Positions 1 through 7,330 of a stretch of DNA of 15,810 bases are shown here, piece by piece. The notes below the pieces were generated by a model. The model saw only the letters and a program-made list of their open reading frames with translations, did no database searches and was not told the DNA's origin. Every line of letters starts with the position of its first letter. Position 1 is the first letter of the stretch. Source of the DNA: CAISIP01 sp039934375. GTDB taxonomy: Bacteria; Pseudomonadota; Gammaproteobacteria; Burkholderiales; Burkholderiaceae_C. Location of the stretch: assembly GCA_039934375.1 (NCBI GenBank), contig JBDTMH010000093.1:1-15810 (forward strand), written 5' to 3'. Made by a program: the position numbers and the translations under genes.

Positions 1-497
1 GCCAGTTCCTCGCATTGCAGCAGCAGGATGTCGGGGCATCCCAGCGTGTCGGGCGGGCAGGAGGTCTCGAGCTTCTTTTCGATATGGCGCACGGTGTCGT
101 AGCCGAAGTAACCCGCCAGTCCGCCGCAAAAACGCGGCAGGCCGGGGCGCAACGCCACCTTGAACCGCTGCTGGTACGCGGCGATGAAGTCCAGTGGGTT
201 GCCCGCATGGGCCTCGGTCACGACGCCGTCGGTGACCACTTCGGTGCGGGCCTGGGCGCCGAAGCCGCTGGCACGCAGCAAGGTGCGCGCCGGTAGGCCG
301 ATGAAGCTGTAGCGGCCGAAACGTTCACCGCCGACGACCGACTCCAATAGAAAACTGTAGGCACCAGCGCCCTTGGAAAAAGCCAGCTTGAGATACAGCG
401 ACAACGGGGTTTCGAGATCGGCAAACGCCTCCACCATCAGCGGAATGCGGTTGTAGCCCTGGGAAGTCAGGCTCTTGAATTCAAGTTCGGTAATCAC
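1..497 (-). CDS. trpE: Anthranilate synthase component I, N-terminal part (cut by window edge)
   Basis: TrpE converts chorismate and an ammonia donor into anthranilate, the first committed step of tryptophan synthesis, in the cytoplasm with TrpG. Only the first 165 codons are present. The N-terminus (MITELEFKSL, then ETPLSLYLKLA) is the form I know from Burkholderiales TrpE. Residues 50-53 are LLES, the motif tied to tryptophan feedback inhibition in this family, followed by GGERFGRYSFIG. The start is a GTG at 497-495; an in-frame TGA lies two codons upstream, so no longer start is possible in this frame. An AAAGG Shine-Dalgarno sequence (510-506) sits 8 nt before it. The gene lies 162 bp downstream of a putative Trp-codon leader ORF and attenuator, which suggests control by tRNA-Trp charging. 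The catalytic C-terminal domain is outside the window. Confidence 0.93.
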   Translation of the reverse strand, partial: MITELEFKSLTSQGYNRIPLMVEAFADLETPLSLYLKLAFSKGAGAYSFLLESVVGGERFGRYSFIGLPARTLLRASGFGAQARTEVVTDGVVTEAHAGNPLDFIAAYQQRFKVALRPGLPRFCGGLAGYFGYDTVRHIEKKLETSCPPDTLGCPDILLLQCEEL

Positions 498-554
498 GCG
501 TCAGACCTTTCGATGCGGCAGCGGCAGCACCATCGCGGTGGCGCTCGCATGCAG

Positions 555-623
555 AAAACAGGGTGCCCGGATGCTGGGCCGGAGGCGGTGGACGATCGGG
601 CTACAGACCCGTGCCTGGACCAC
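555..623 (-). terminator. Putative trp attenuator hairpins with U run
   Basis: Minus-strand RNA segments here can pair in exclusive ways. A terminator-like stem pairs GCCC (579-576) with GGGC (568-565) over a 7-nt loop, followed 6 nt later by UUUU (558-555). GCCCG (601-597) can instead pair with CGGGC (569-565), removing that stem. CGGG (611-608) can pair with CCCG (600-597) over a 7-nt loop, flanked by GTGG (623-620) and CCAC (591-588). This is the logic of a protector, antiterminator and terminator. The stems are short and the U run has only four residues, so this is a moderate-confidence reading by eye; no folding energy was computed. Confidence 0.4.
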
Positions 624-658
624 TGCGGACCCGCCGTGGCGGCGAGCCCTGACGAAAA

Positions 659-763
659 TCAGTCGGCGCGCCGCAACATCAGGCATGGCAAGGCTTGCGA
701 GTCACGCCAGGGCCAGGCTCCCCGGTCGCTGCAACCTGTGATGCTGATGCGGTGAATGAACAT
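659..763 (-). CDS. trpL: Putative trp operon leader peptide (TrpL), 34 aa
   Basis: A short ORF begins at ATG 763-761 and ends at TGA 661-659, between the c-di-GMP enzyme gene and trpE. The peptide starts MFIHRISITG and holds GAWPWRD around codons 16-22, so two Trp codons (715-713 and 709-707) are separated by one Pro codon. Trp pairs in a short ORF just upstream of trpE are the hallmark of ribosome-mediated attenuation. The Trp-codon segment GCCCTG (713-708) is exactly complementary to CAGGGC (651-646) just after the stop codon, as expected for segments 1 and 2 of an attenuator. No Shine-Dalgarno sequence precedes the ATG; a -10 box ends 8 nt before it, so the mRNA probably starts at or within a few nt of the AUG. 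The ORF is real in sequence; its role is inferred from position and Trp codons. Confidence 0.55.
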   Translation of the reverse strand: MFIHRISITGCSDRGAWPWRDSQALPCLMLRRAD

Positions 764-771
764 ATCGGCGC

Positions 772-780
772 AGTGTAGCA
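772..780 (-). promoter_or_regulatory. Extended -10 promoter of the trp leader
   Basis: The minus strand reads TGCTACACT at 780-772: an extended TGn motif followed by TACACT, which matches TATAAT at four of six positions. No good -35 is visible; TGGCGC about 18 bp upstream is weak, which an extended -10 can tolerate. The expected start of transcription falls at about 764-766, next to the leader ATG at 763. The promoter lies just after the end of the GGDEF/EAL gene, so trpE can be expressed apart from the rpe unit. Confidence 0.45.
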
Positions 781-808
781 AAGCCGTGTCAGGGGCGCCA
801 CGCCGCGC

Positions 809-3631
809 TCAATTGCCGGGCAAGCGATCCAGTATCCACTGCACCAGCGCGTCGCGTTCCAGCGGTTTGCTGAACAGGTAGCCCTGGCCCTTGCCGCATC
901 CGATGGCGCGCATCATTGCCGCCTGCTCCGCGGTTTCGATGCCCTCGGCCAGCGTGCCCATTCCCAGCGTGCGCGCCATCAGCACCGTGGCCTCGATCAG
1001 CACCCGGTGGTAGTCGCTGGTCTGGGCCAGGCTGACGAAGCTGCGGTCGATCTTCACCACATCGATCGGCAGCTCATGCAGGCATGACAGCGACGAATAC
1101 CCGGTGCCAAAGTCGTCCAGCGCCAGCGCCACACCCAGCGACCTGATCTCGTGCAGCCGCGCCTGCATCGCCGGGTCCTGCGCGGCCAGGCTTTCGGTGA
1201 TTTCCAGTTGCAACTGACCCACGCCCATGCCATGCGCGCGCAAGCTCTGCAGCACTTCGGAGACCAGCGATGGCTCATGCAGCTGGGCGCGCGACAGATT
1301 GACCGACACTGCCTGCGGCGCGCGCAGGCCCAACGCGTCCTGCATCCAGGCGAAGTCGCGGCAGGCGGTATGCAACACAAAGGCGCCGATCTTGCCGATC
1401 AGGCCGACTGCCTCGGCGACCGGTATGAATTCGACCGGCGGCACCAGGCCACGCTGGGGATGCCGCCAGCGCGCCAGCGCCTCCATGCCGGTCATCTGGT
1501 GCGACACCAGATCCACCAGCGGCTGATAGACGACAAACAGCTCGCCTGCGCCCAATGCCCGGCGCAGATCGTTTTCCAGCGCCACATCGTCGCGCACCCG
1601 CTTGTGCATGGCAGGTTCGAACAGCACATAGCGGCCGCGCCCGGTGCGCTTGGCCTCGTACATCGCGATGTCGGCATCGCGCAGGATGGACTCCACGTCG
1701 TCGGCGACATGGGTCGCGGTGACGATACCGATGCTGACACTGGAATTGACGGTGTGCTCGCCAATCGTGTAGGGCATGGCCAGCAAATCCAGCAGCCGGC
1801 CGGCCACGACCTCGGCATCGAGGTCGCCGCGGATATCGTCGAGCAACACGACGAACTCGTCGCCGCCGATCCGCGCCGCCATCTGGCCGAAGTCACTTGT
1901 GCGCACGAATGTGTCACTTTCGCGCAAGCCGCTTTGCAAGCGCTCGGCGATCTGACGCAACAACGCGTCGCCCACACCATGTCCCAGCGTATCGTTGACC
2001 TGCTTGAAGCGGTCGAAGTCCATGAACAACACGGCAAAGTGGTATCCCGGATGCTGCTGATGGCGCTTCAGCGCAGTGGCAATCTGGTCGGTCACCACCA
2101 GGCGGTTGGGCAGCAAGGTCAAGCTGTCGGTACGGGCGTTGTCGCGCAGCTTCTGCTCGAGCTGCTTTTGCGCCGTGACGTCGACCACGCAGACGACCGC
2201 GCCCTGGATGGTGCCCTGCTCGTCGAGCAGCGGTTCGGAATTGAACAGGCTCCAGAAAAACTCGCCATTCATGCGCTGGTAACCGACCAGTGCGCCGCGC
2301 ACCGACTCGCCGTTGCGCAGGCTGCGGACCACCGGTCGTTCGGCCTCGGGCAAGTCGGACATGTCTTCCCGTACCGCCCGACCCAGGCGCCCAATTGCCC
2401 GCAGCACGGCCTGGGCATCTCCGCCCTGCTCCAGATGGCCCGGCGGCAGGCCGAGCATCTCCATGGCGGCTGCATTGCCATCGATCAGTTCGAATGCCGT
2501 GGAATACACCAGAACCCCGGTAGGCAACGCCTCGAACAAGGCCCGGCGCTGCAGGCGCGAGCGCACCACGTCGTCGATGTTCGAGGCGACCACGACCCAG
2601 GACAGGATCTGTCCACTTCTGTCGCGCAGCGGCTGAATGTCGACCAGCACCCAGACCTGTTGCCCACTGCGGGTGACCGCCTGGATCTCGCCACCGGCGG
2701 CGACCCCGCGCGCCATGTTGTCGCGGTAAGAATTCCCGTCGCGCATGGCCCGCTCCTGCAATTGCAGCACCGAGGCCAGCAATTGCCCTTTGACCTCATC
2801 CAGCGCATAGCCGGTCATGGCCACGAAACTCGGATTGACCCACTCGACGCGCCGATCCGCATCCAGCACCATGACCGCATTGGCGGTATGTTCGGCCACC
2901 AGCGCAAGGCGTTGCATCTGCGAGGCCTGCGCCTGCGCCAGACTGTGCTGGCGCGCTACGATGCGCGCAGTGGGCTCGACGACCGCCAGTGCCAGCACGG
3001 CGATCAGCGCCAGCATCAGGCCCATCGACCATTCCATCGAGCGCAAGGCATCGCGGTTATGCGCCCGCGCCTCCGATTGCGCCTGATCCGACAAGGCCAG
3101 CGCTGCTGCGAAATAGTTCGGCGCCCGTGCCTGAACGGCGCGCAAACGGGACTGCATCTGCTGGACATCGACGGGCGCGGGCGCGTATATCAGCGCGGCC
3201 ACGTCGTCGAAAAACGGCTCTCGAGCGTCACGCCACGCGCGCGCCACCACCGCGAGCCGGCGCATCTCTGCCGGCTCGCGACCAGCCTGCTCCGCGAGCA
3301 GAAATTCGAGCCGCAGTGCCTGTTCGCGTGCTTCAGCGAGCGTCTGCGCCAGCTGTTGCGGCGCCGCATCGCTGTAGTAGTGCATCGCCAGCAGACTCAG
3401 TCGCTGGCTGAAGATACGCTGAGACGCCGCCAACGCGATGACTTCACCATCCGCGCCGCGCAGCTGTCCGGAATGGCGACTCTGCCAGGCCTGCCCCAGC
3501 AACACCAGTGCAATCAGCAGCAGAACGCCCAGCATCGCCAGACGCACCCGCATGCCGGCGCGCGCGCCAGAACGCCGGGCGTCTTCGTCGATCTCGACGG
3601 CGATGGCGACCGTTTCCGCTGCCGGCGTCAC
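809..3631 (-). CDS. Membrane-bound PilJ-N/PAS/PAS/GGDEF/EAL cyclic-di-GMP enzyme
   Basis: A 940-aa inner-membrane signalling protein predicted to make and/or degrade cyclic di-GMP. Transmembrane helices lie at about residues 29-48 and 202-218. They enclose a periplasmic segment resembling the type IV pili chemotaxis-transducer N-terminal domain (AASQRIFSQRLS at 68-79). Two PAS domains follow (about 241-355 and 362-488), then GGDEF (about 497-670, motif GGDEF at 589-593) and EAL (about 685-930). The EAL domain keeps EAL 717-719, N778, E810, DDFGTG 839-844, K860, E896 and Q916, so phosphodiesterase activity is expected; the cyclase motif is also intact. Two RxxD motifs (RESD 570-573, RTSD 577-580) lie further from GGDEF than the usual five residues. 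The start is a GTG 10 bp after the rpe stop, with GAGG overlapping that stop, suggesting translational coupling to rpe. The input signal is unknown. Confidence 0.93.
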   Translation of the reverse strand: MTPAAETVAIAVEIDEDARRSGARAGMRVRLAMLGVLLLIALVLLGQAWQSRHSGQLRGADGEVIALAASQRIFSQRLSLLAMHYYSDAAPQQLAQTLAEAREQALRLEFLLAEQAGREPAEMRRLAVVARAWRDAREPFFDDVAALIYAPAPVDVQQMQSRLRAVQARAPNYFAAALALSDQAQSEARAHNRDALRSMEWSMGLMLALIAVLALAVVEPTARIVARQHSLAQAQASQMQRLALVAEHTANAVMVLDADRRVEWVNPSFVAMTGYALDEVKGQLLASVLQLQERAMRDGNSYRDNMARGVAAGGEIQAVTRSGQQVWVLVDIQPLRDRSGQILSWVVVASNIDDVVRSRLQRRALFEALPTGVLVYSTAFELIDGNAAAMEMLGLPPGHLEQGGDAQAVLRAIGRLGRAVREDMSDLPEAERPVVRSLRNGESVRGALVGYQRMNGEFFWSLFNSEPLLDEQGTIQGAVVCVVDVTAQKQLEQKLRDNARTDSLTLLPNRLVVTDQIATALKRHQQHPGYHFAVLFMDFDRFKQVNDTLGHGVGDALLRQIAERLQSGLRESDTFVRTSDFGQMAARIGGDEFVVLLDDIRGDLDAEVVAGRLLDLLAMPYTIGEHTVNSSVSIGIVTATHVADDVESILRDADIAMYEAKRTGRGRYVLFEPAMHKRVRDDVALENDLRRALGAGELFVVYQPLVDLVSHQMTGMEALARWRHPQRGLVPPVEFIPVAEAVGLIGKIGAFVLHTACRDFAWMQDALGLRAPQAVSVNLSRAQLHEPSLVSEVLQSLRAHGMGVGQLQLEITESLAAQDPAMQARLHEIRSLGVALALDDFGTGYSSLSCLHELPIDVVKIDRSFVSLAQTSDYHRVLIEATVLMARTLGMGTLAEGIETAEQAAMMRAIGCGKGQGYLFSKPLERDALVQWILDRLPGN

Positions 3632-3641
3632 TCAGGCTGCC

Positions 3642-4316
3642 TCAGCGCAAGGCGCTGCGCATCCGTTCGATCACGGCACGGTAGTCGGCATGCCCGAAGA
3701 TCGCGCTGCCGGCGACAAACGTGTCGGCGCCGGCGTCGGCCGCCCGACGGATGTTGTCCACCTTGATGCCGCCATCGACCTCGAGCCGGATGTCCTTGCC
3801 ACTGGCATCGATGCGCCGGCGCACATCGGCGATCTTGCGCAACGCCGAGTCGATGAAGGACTGGCCGCCAAATCCCGGGTTGACACTCATGACCAGCACC
3901 AGGTCGATGTCGTCGAGCACCCAGTCCAGCACGTCCAGCGACTGCGCCGGATTGAACACCAGGCCGACTTTGCAGCCAGTACCGCGAATGACCTGGATCG
4001 TGCGGTGCACATGCCCGGCGGCATCGGGGTGGAAACTGATCAGGTCGGCGCCGGCCTGGGCAAATGCGCCGGCCAGCGCATCGACCGGCTGCACCATCAG
4101 GTGCACGTCAATCGGCACTGCCTGGCCGCCCGCCGTGACGGCATGGGGCTTGAGCGCCTGGCAGATCATCGGACCGAAAGTCAGGTTCGGCACATAGTGG
4201 TTGTCCATCACGTCGAAATGGATCCAGTCTGCGCCTGCGGCGATGACATCGGTGACCTCGGCGCCCAGCCGGGCGGAGTCTGCGGAAAGAATGGAAGGCG
4301 CGATACGGTAGGTCAT
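3642..4316 (-). CDS. rpe: Ribulose-phosphate 3-epimerase
   Basis: Rpe interconverts D-ribulose 5-phosphate and D-xylulose 5-phosphate in the pentose phosphate or Calvin cycles. The 224-aa length fits the family. Expected residues are visible: S8 in APSILSAD, H33 and D35 in HFDVMDNHYVPN, H72 in DVHLMV, the NPGFGGQ loop (146-152), and D181 in LEVDGG, with GSAIF near the C-terminus for phosphate binding. These form the metal-binding and acid/base set of a TIM barrel. The gene is divergent from apaG across 59 bp and lies 10 bp upstream of the GGDEF/EAL gene. A TATGCT -10-like box (4370-4365, minus strand) would give a 5' UTR of about 40 nt. Confidence 0.97.
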   Translation of the reverse strand: MTYRIAPSILSADSARLGAEVTDVIAAGADWIHFDVMDNHYVPNLTFGPMICQALKPHAVTAGGQAVPIDVHLMVQPVDALAGAFAQAGADLISFHPDAAGHVHRTIQVIRGTGCKVGLVFNPAQSLDVLDWVLDDIDLVLVMSVNPGFGGQSFIDSALRKIADVRRRIDASGKDIRLEVDGGIKVDNIRRAADAGADTFVAGSAIFGHADYRAVIERMRSALR

Positions 4317-4363
4317 GCGTGTGGTCTTGGAAAGATCGATGGATTGGCGCCGATTTTCGCAGT

Positions 4364-4370
4364 TAGCATA
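4364..4370. promoter_or_regulatory. Overlapping divergent -10 elements between rpe and apaG
   Basis: The 7-bp TAGCATA reads TAGCAT on the plus strand (4364-4369) and TATGCT on the minus strand (4370-4365). Both resemble TATAAT, one facing apaG and the other rpe. On the plus strand the box ends 6 nt before the apaG ATG, where transcription would begin. I see no convincing -35 on either side at normal spacing. Confidence 0.35.
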
Positions 4371-4375
4371 GCGCC

Positions 4376-4768
4376 ATGACCAAGTACCGTTTCCAGGTCG
4401 ACGTGCACCCCCAGTATCTGCCCGACCAGTCGGCGCCGGAACAGGGACTGTATGTATTTGCCTACACCATCACGATCGCCAACGTCGGCGAAGTCGCGGC
4501 GCAGCTGGTTTCCCGCAGCTGGAACGTCAACGACGCCAGTGGCCATACCGAGAAGGTACGCGGCCTGGGCGTGGTCGGACACCAGCCGCTGCTGCAGCCG
4601 GGCGAGAAGTTCGAGTACACCAGCGGCACCCGGCTGCGCACGCCCACCGGCACCATGCACGGCAGCTATTTCTGCGTTGCCGAAGACGGCGAACGCTTCG
4701 AGACCGATATCCCGATGTTCGTGCTCGACGCCTTGAGCGCCAGCGGCGAGAAACCGACGCTGCATTGA
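4376..4768 (+). CDS. apaG: Co2+/Mg2+ efflux protein ApaG (DUF525)
   Basis: A 130-aa ApaG-domain protein with an immunoglobulin-like beta fold; the family is linked by name to Co/Mg efflux, but its biochemical role is unsettled. Typical ApaG sequence is present: YVFAYTITIANVG (26-38), LVSRSWNVNDASG, the glycine-rich VRGLGVVGHQP, PGEKFEYTSGT and MHGSYFCV. No Shine-Dalgarno sequence precedes the ATG; instead TAGCAT ends 6 nt upstream, so the mRNA may be leaderless. A 6-bp hairpin (AACTGC/GCAGTT, 4769-4785) follows the stop but has no T run. thiL begins about 54 bp further on in the same direction. Confidence 0.96.
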   Translation: MTKYRFQVDVHPQYLPDQSAPEQGLYVFAYTITIANVGEVAAQLVSRSWNVNDASGHTEKVRGLGVVGHQPLLQPGEKFEYTSGTRLRTPTGTMHGSYFCVAEDGERFETDIPMFVLDALSASGEKPTLH

Positions 4769-4822
4769 AACTGCAAACGGCAGTTGAGCGCGCGCCAAGC
4801 ACCCGATCGCTCCCCGCCTCCC

Positions 4823-5803
4823 ATGGGTGAATTCGACCTGATCCGCCAGTATTTCGAGCGCCCTGTGCGCCGCGCCGCGCTCGGCGTCGGCGACGACTGT
4901 GCCTTGCTGCAACCGGCCCCCGGTTGCCAGATCGCAGTCTCCAGCGACATGCTGGTACAGGACCGCCACTTTTTCGCCGATGCCGACCCGTATTGGCTCG
5001 GACACAAGGCCCTTGCGGTCAACCTCAGCGATCTGGCAGCCTGCGGTGCCAGCCCGCTGGCCTTCACGCTGGCACTGGCCTTGCCGGCGGCGGACGCGAC
5101 CTGGTTGGAACCGTTCTCGCGCGGCCTGCTGGCGCTGGCCGACCTGCACGATTGCGAGCTTGTCGGCGGCGACACCACCCGTGGCCCGCTCAACATCTGC
5201 ATCACCGTGTTCGGTGAAGTTCCGGCGCCCGGTGGCCGCAGCCAGGCGCTGCTGCGATCCGGCGCCCGTGTTGGCGACGATATCTATGTCAGCGGCACAT
5301 TGGGCGACGCCAGGCTGGCGCTGGAAGCAATCCGCGGCGAATGGCAACTTCCGGCCGCATTGGGCGAGCGCGCCAGCGCGCGGCTGCACTGGCCCGAGCC
5401 ACGGGTCGCGCTCGGCCAGGCCTTGCGTGGCCTGGCCTCGTGTGCGATCGACATCAGTGACGGCCTGCTTGGCGATCTGGGCCATGTGCTGGTGGCGTCG
5501 GGCGTGGGTGCGCGATTGGATGCCGATCGCCTGCTCGAGCGCATGGCCTGCCATGGGTCTGCGCTGGACGCGGTCGTGCCATCCCCCCACCAGTTGCATT
5601 GCGTGCTGGCCGGTGGCGACGACTATGAACTGGCCTTCACCGCGCCGATCGATCGGCGCGACGCCATCGCGGCGGCGGCGTTGGCCAGCGCGACTGCAGT
5701 CAACCGGATTGGCACGATCACCGCTTCAGGTGGCATGCAGGTGGTTGATGCCCATGGTGTAGCGATCACGGGGCGCTGGGCCTCGTTCGACCACTTCCGC
5801 TGA
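4823..5803 (+). CDS. thiL: Thiamine-monophosphate kinase
   Basis: ThiL phosphorylates thiamine monophosphate to thiamine diphosphate with ATP, the last step of cofactor synthesis. The 326-aa product has GVGDD (21-25), SSDMLVQDRHF (40-50), LAVNLSDLAACGA (64-76), GGDTTRGP (115-122), DISDGLLGDLG (210-220) and GGDDYELAF (264-272), which are the Mg-ATP and substrate motifs of the PurM/ThiL fold. I chose ATG 4823 because ThiL proteins usually start MGEFDLI. A TTG at 4784 would add 13 residues with no family similarity. Neither start has a clear Shine-Dalgarno sequence, so the start is less certain than the gene. Confidence 0.95.
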   Translation: MGEFDLIRQYFERPVRRAALGVGDDCALLQPAPGCQIAVSSDMLVQDRHFFADADPYWLGHKALAVNLSDLAACGASPLAFTLALALPAADATWLEPFSRGLLALADLHDCELVGGDTTRGPLNICITVFGEVPAPGGRSQALLRSGARVGDDIYVSGTLGDARLALEAIRGEWQLPAALGERASARLHWPEPRVALGQALRGLASCAIDISDGLLGDLGHVLVASGVGARLDADRLLERMACHGSALDAVVPSPHQLHCVLAGGDDYELAFTAPIDRRDAIAAAALASATAVNRIGTITASGGMQVVDAHGVAITGRWASFDHFR

Positions 5804-5828
5804 ACCCGTTCGATATCGGAGACGCCGC

Positions 5829-6299
5829 ATGCCGGAGCCAGACCTTTTCGACGCGGCCATCAACGCGGCACGGCGCAGTCCGAACCAGTTGCGCAAAGTC
5901 GGCGCGGTATTGCTGCCGGCCGATGGCGGCGCACCGATAGCCACCTGCAACACGTTTCCCGCCGGCGTGGCCGACACGGCGCAACGCCATTTGGGCGACG
6001 GCCGGTTGATCTGGATGGAGCATGCCGAACGCAACGCCATCTATGCCGCAGCGCGCAGCGGCCGCCAGACTGACGGCGCCACGTTGGCCAGCACCTATTT
6101 CCCCTGCACTGACTGCGCGCGGGCGATCGTGCAGGCCGGCATCCGGCGCCTGGTCACACTGGCGCCGGCCCTGGATGACCCGGTCTGGGGTGCTTCATTC
6201 GGTCCGTCCGAGACCATGCTGCGCGAGGCGGGCGTGCAGATTGATATCGTCGGCCATGACCCGGCCGAGGTCCAGGCTGCGACCATGCGCCCATGCTGA
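5829..6299 (+). CDS. Deoxycytidylate/cytidine deaminase-family zinc hydrolase
   Basis: A 156-aa protein with the zinc-deaminase signature: HAE at 65-67 (HAERNAIYAAA) and PCTDC at 92-96 (C93 and C96). H65, C93 and C96 would bind zinc and E67 would shuttle protons. This pattern and length fit dCMP-deaminase-like proteins, which convert dCMP to dUMP, but the substrate cannot be told from motifs alone. A GGAG Shine-Dalgarno sequence lies about 10 nt before the ATG, and thiL ends 25 bp upstream on the same strand, so co-transcription is likely. The stop is 12 bp from the end of the convergent exporter gene. Confidence 0.85.
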   Translation: MPEPDLFDAAINAARRSPNQLRKVGAVLLPADGGAPIATCNTFPAGVADTAQRHLGDGRLIWMEHAERNAIYAAARSGRQTDGATLASTYFPCTDCARAIVQAGIRRLVTLAPALDDPVWGASFGPSETMLREAGVQIDIVGHDPAEVQAATMRPC

Positions 6300-6306
6300 A
6301 CCCGGG

Positions 6307-6321
6307 CCCGCTCAGGGCGGG
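6307..6321. terminator. Hairpin at a tail-to-tail junction
   Basis: CCCGC (6307-6311) pairs with GCGGG (6317-6321) over a 5-nt loop, between the deaminase stop and the last codons of the convergent exporter gene. Neither strand carries a T run after it, so a role as a bidirectional terminator is only suggested by position. Confidence 0.2.
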
Positions 6322-7202
6322 ATGGCAATTGTCTTGACCCGCTCCTTGCGCAGCAGGTACAGGCCACTCAAGATGATGATGGCGCCGCCGAACAGTGTGT
6401 AGCGGTCGGGCACGATGCGCCACAAGGACCAGTCCAGCGTAATGCCCCAGGCCAGTGCCGTGTATTCGAACGGTGCGACCGCCGACGCCTGGCCATGGCG
6501 AAACGCCTCGGTGATCGCCAACTGGCCGACAAACCCCGTCACTGCCAGCGCGGCCAGCACCGGCCAATGGGCTGGCACGATATCGACCCAGCCCGGCCAC
6601 GCCAGCACGCCGGCGCCGAACGACAGCGACGTCGTGGTCCAGAACACCAGCGTGACGCTGGCGTCGGAACGGCTGAGCACCCGGCCGGTCACCGCCGACA
6701 CTGCATAACAGGTCGCCGCTCCCAGCACCGCCAGCGCACCGAGCGAGAAAAAGGCCCCGCCGTCCGGCCGCAGCGCAATCCAGACGCCGACCATGCCCAC
6801 CGCAATCGCCACCCAGTGCAGTGGCGCGACCTTTTCGCCCAGCACCGGAATCGACAACATCGTGATCAGCAGCGGTGCAATGAAGAAGATCGCATACGCC
6901 TCGGCCAGCCCGAGAGCGCGCAAGGCGTAGCTGAACAGAGACAACATCAGGATGCCGATGACACCACGAAAAAGATGCAGCCGCCAGCGTACCCGCAGCA
7001 GTTGCCCGACCTCGCGCCGCCAAATCACATAGACACAAACCAGCGGCAACGCGGCCAGGCCACGCAATGCAGCGACCTGCAATGCCGGGTAGCTGCCGGT
7101 CAGTGTCTTGAGCACAGCGTCCATCAGCGAAAACGCGCCGACGGCGATCAGCATCGCAATGATGCTGCGCCGGTTGCTGTTGCTGTTGCTGTTTCGGTCC
7201 AT
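6312..7202 (-). CDS. DMT-superfamily (EamA) transporter
   Basis: A 296-aa integral membrane protein with about ten hydrophobic helices in two EamA-type repeats, typical of drug/metabolite transporters. Visible family features include FSLMDAVLK in the first helix, LRGLAALPLV, ALRALGLAEAYAIFFIAPLL, the LGEKVAPLHW loop and, in the second half, FEYTALAWGITLDW before the last helices. The substrate cannot be predicted. I chose ATG 7202 because AGGGA lies 6 nt upstream; ATG 7223 with a closer GAGG and a more upstream start at 7274 are possible. The N-terminus is an (Asn-Ser)3-Asn run encoded by a 6-bp DNA repeat. The gene lies convergent to the deaminase and interrupts the thiL-pgpA order. Confidence 0.88.
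   Translation of the reverse strand: MDRNSNSNSNRRSIIAMLIAVGAFSLMDAVLKTLTGSYPALQVAALRGLAALPLVCVYVIWRREVGQLLRVRWRLHLFRGVIGILMLSLFSYALRALGLAEAYAIFFIAPLLITMLSIPVLGEKVAPLHWVAIAVGMVGVWIALRPDGGAFFSLGALAVLGAATCYAVSAVTGRVLSRSDASVTLVFWTTTSLSFGAGVLAWPGWVDIVPAHWPVLAALAVTGFVGQLAITEAFRHGQASAVAPFEYTALAWGITLDWSLWRIVPDRYTLFGGAIIILSGLYLLRKERVKTIAIPP
7174..7193. repeat. Short tandem repeat TTGCTG x 3.3
   Basis: Three complete TTGCTG units (7174-7191) plus TT lie near the 5' end of the exporter gene and encode alternating Asn and Ser. The unit is 6 bp, so copy changes would add or remove two residues without shifting the frame. Confidence 0.7.
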
Positions 7203-7330
7203 GCTCAGTCCCTGCTGCGCCATGCCTCTGTCAGGCCGCCAGCACCTGCTCCGCGCTCCGGCGATCGCCAACACAATCGGAACGCGACACCTGTTCCCGT
7301 GCAGCGTGGCGCACTCTCAAGCAAGGGAAA

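Noticed and set aside
501..686. A 61-codon minus-strand frame between the leader ORF and trpE
   Set aside because: Arg-rich with no Trp cluster or Shine-Dalgarno sequence; it overlaps the proposed attenuator hairpins and looks like chance.
1151..3766. An 871-codon open frame on the plus strand, opposite the GGDEF/EAL gene
   Set aside because: It has the His/Gln/Arg-rich, domain-free composition of antisense frames in GC-rich DNA, while the minus strand encodes clear, complete domains.
4769..4785. Hairpin AACTGC/GCAGTT right after apaG as a terminator
   Set aside because: The stem is only 6 bp and no T run follows on either strand; thiL continues in the same direction close by.
4313..5599. 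A 428-codon minus-strand open frame opposite apaG and thiL
   Set aside because: No family motifs; apaG and thiL on the plus strand explain the whole stretch.
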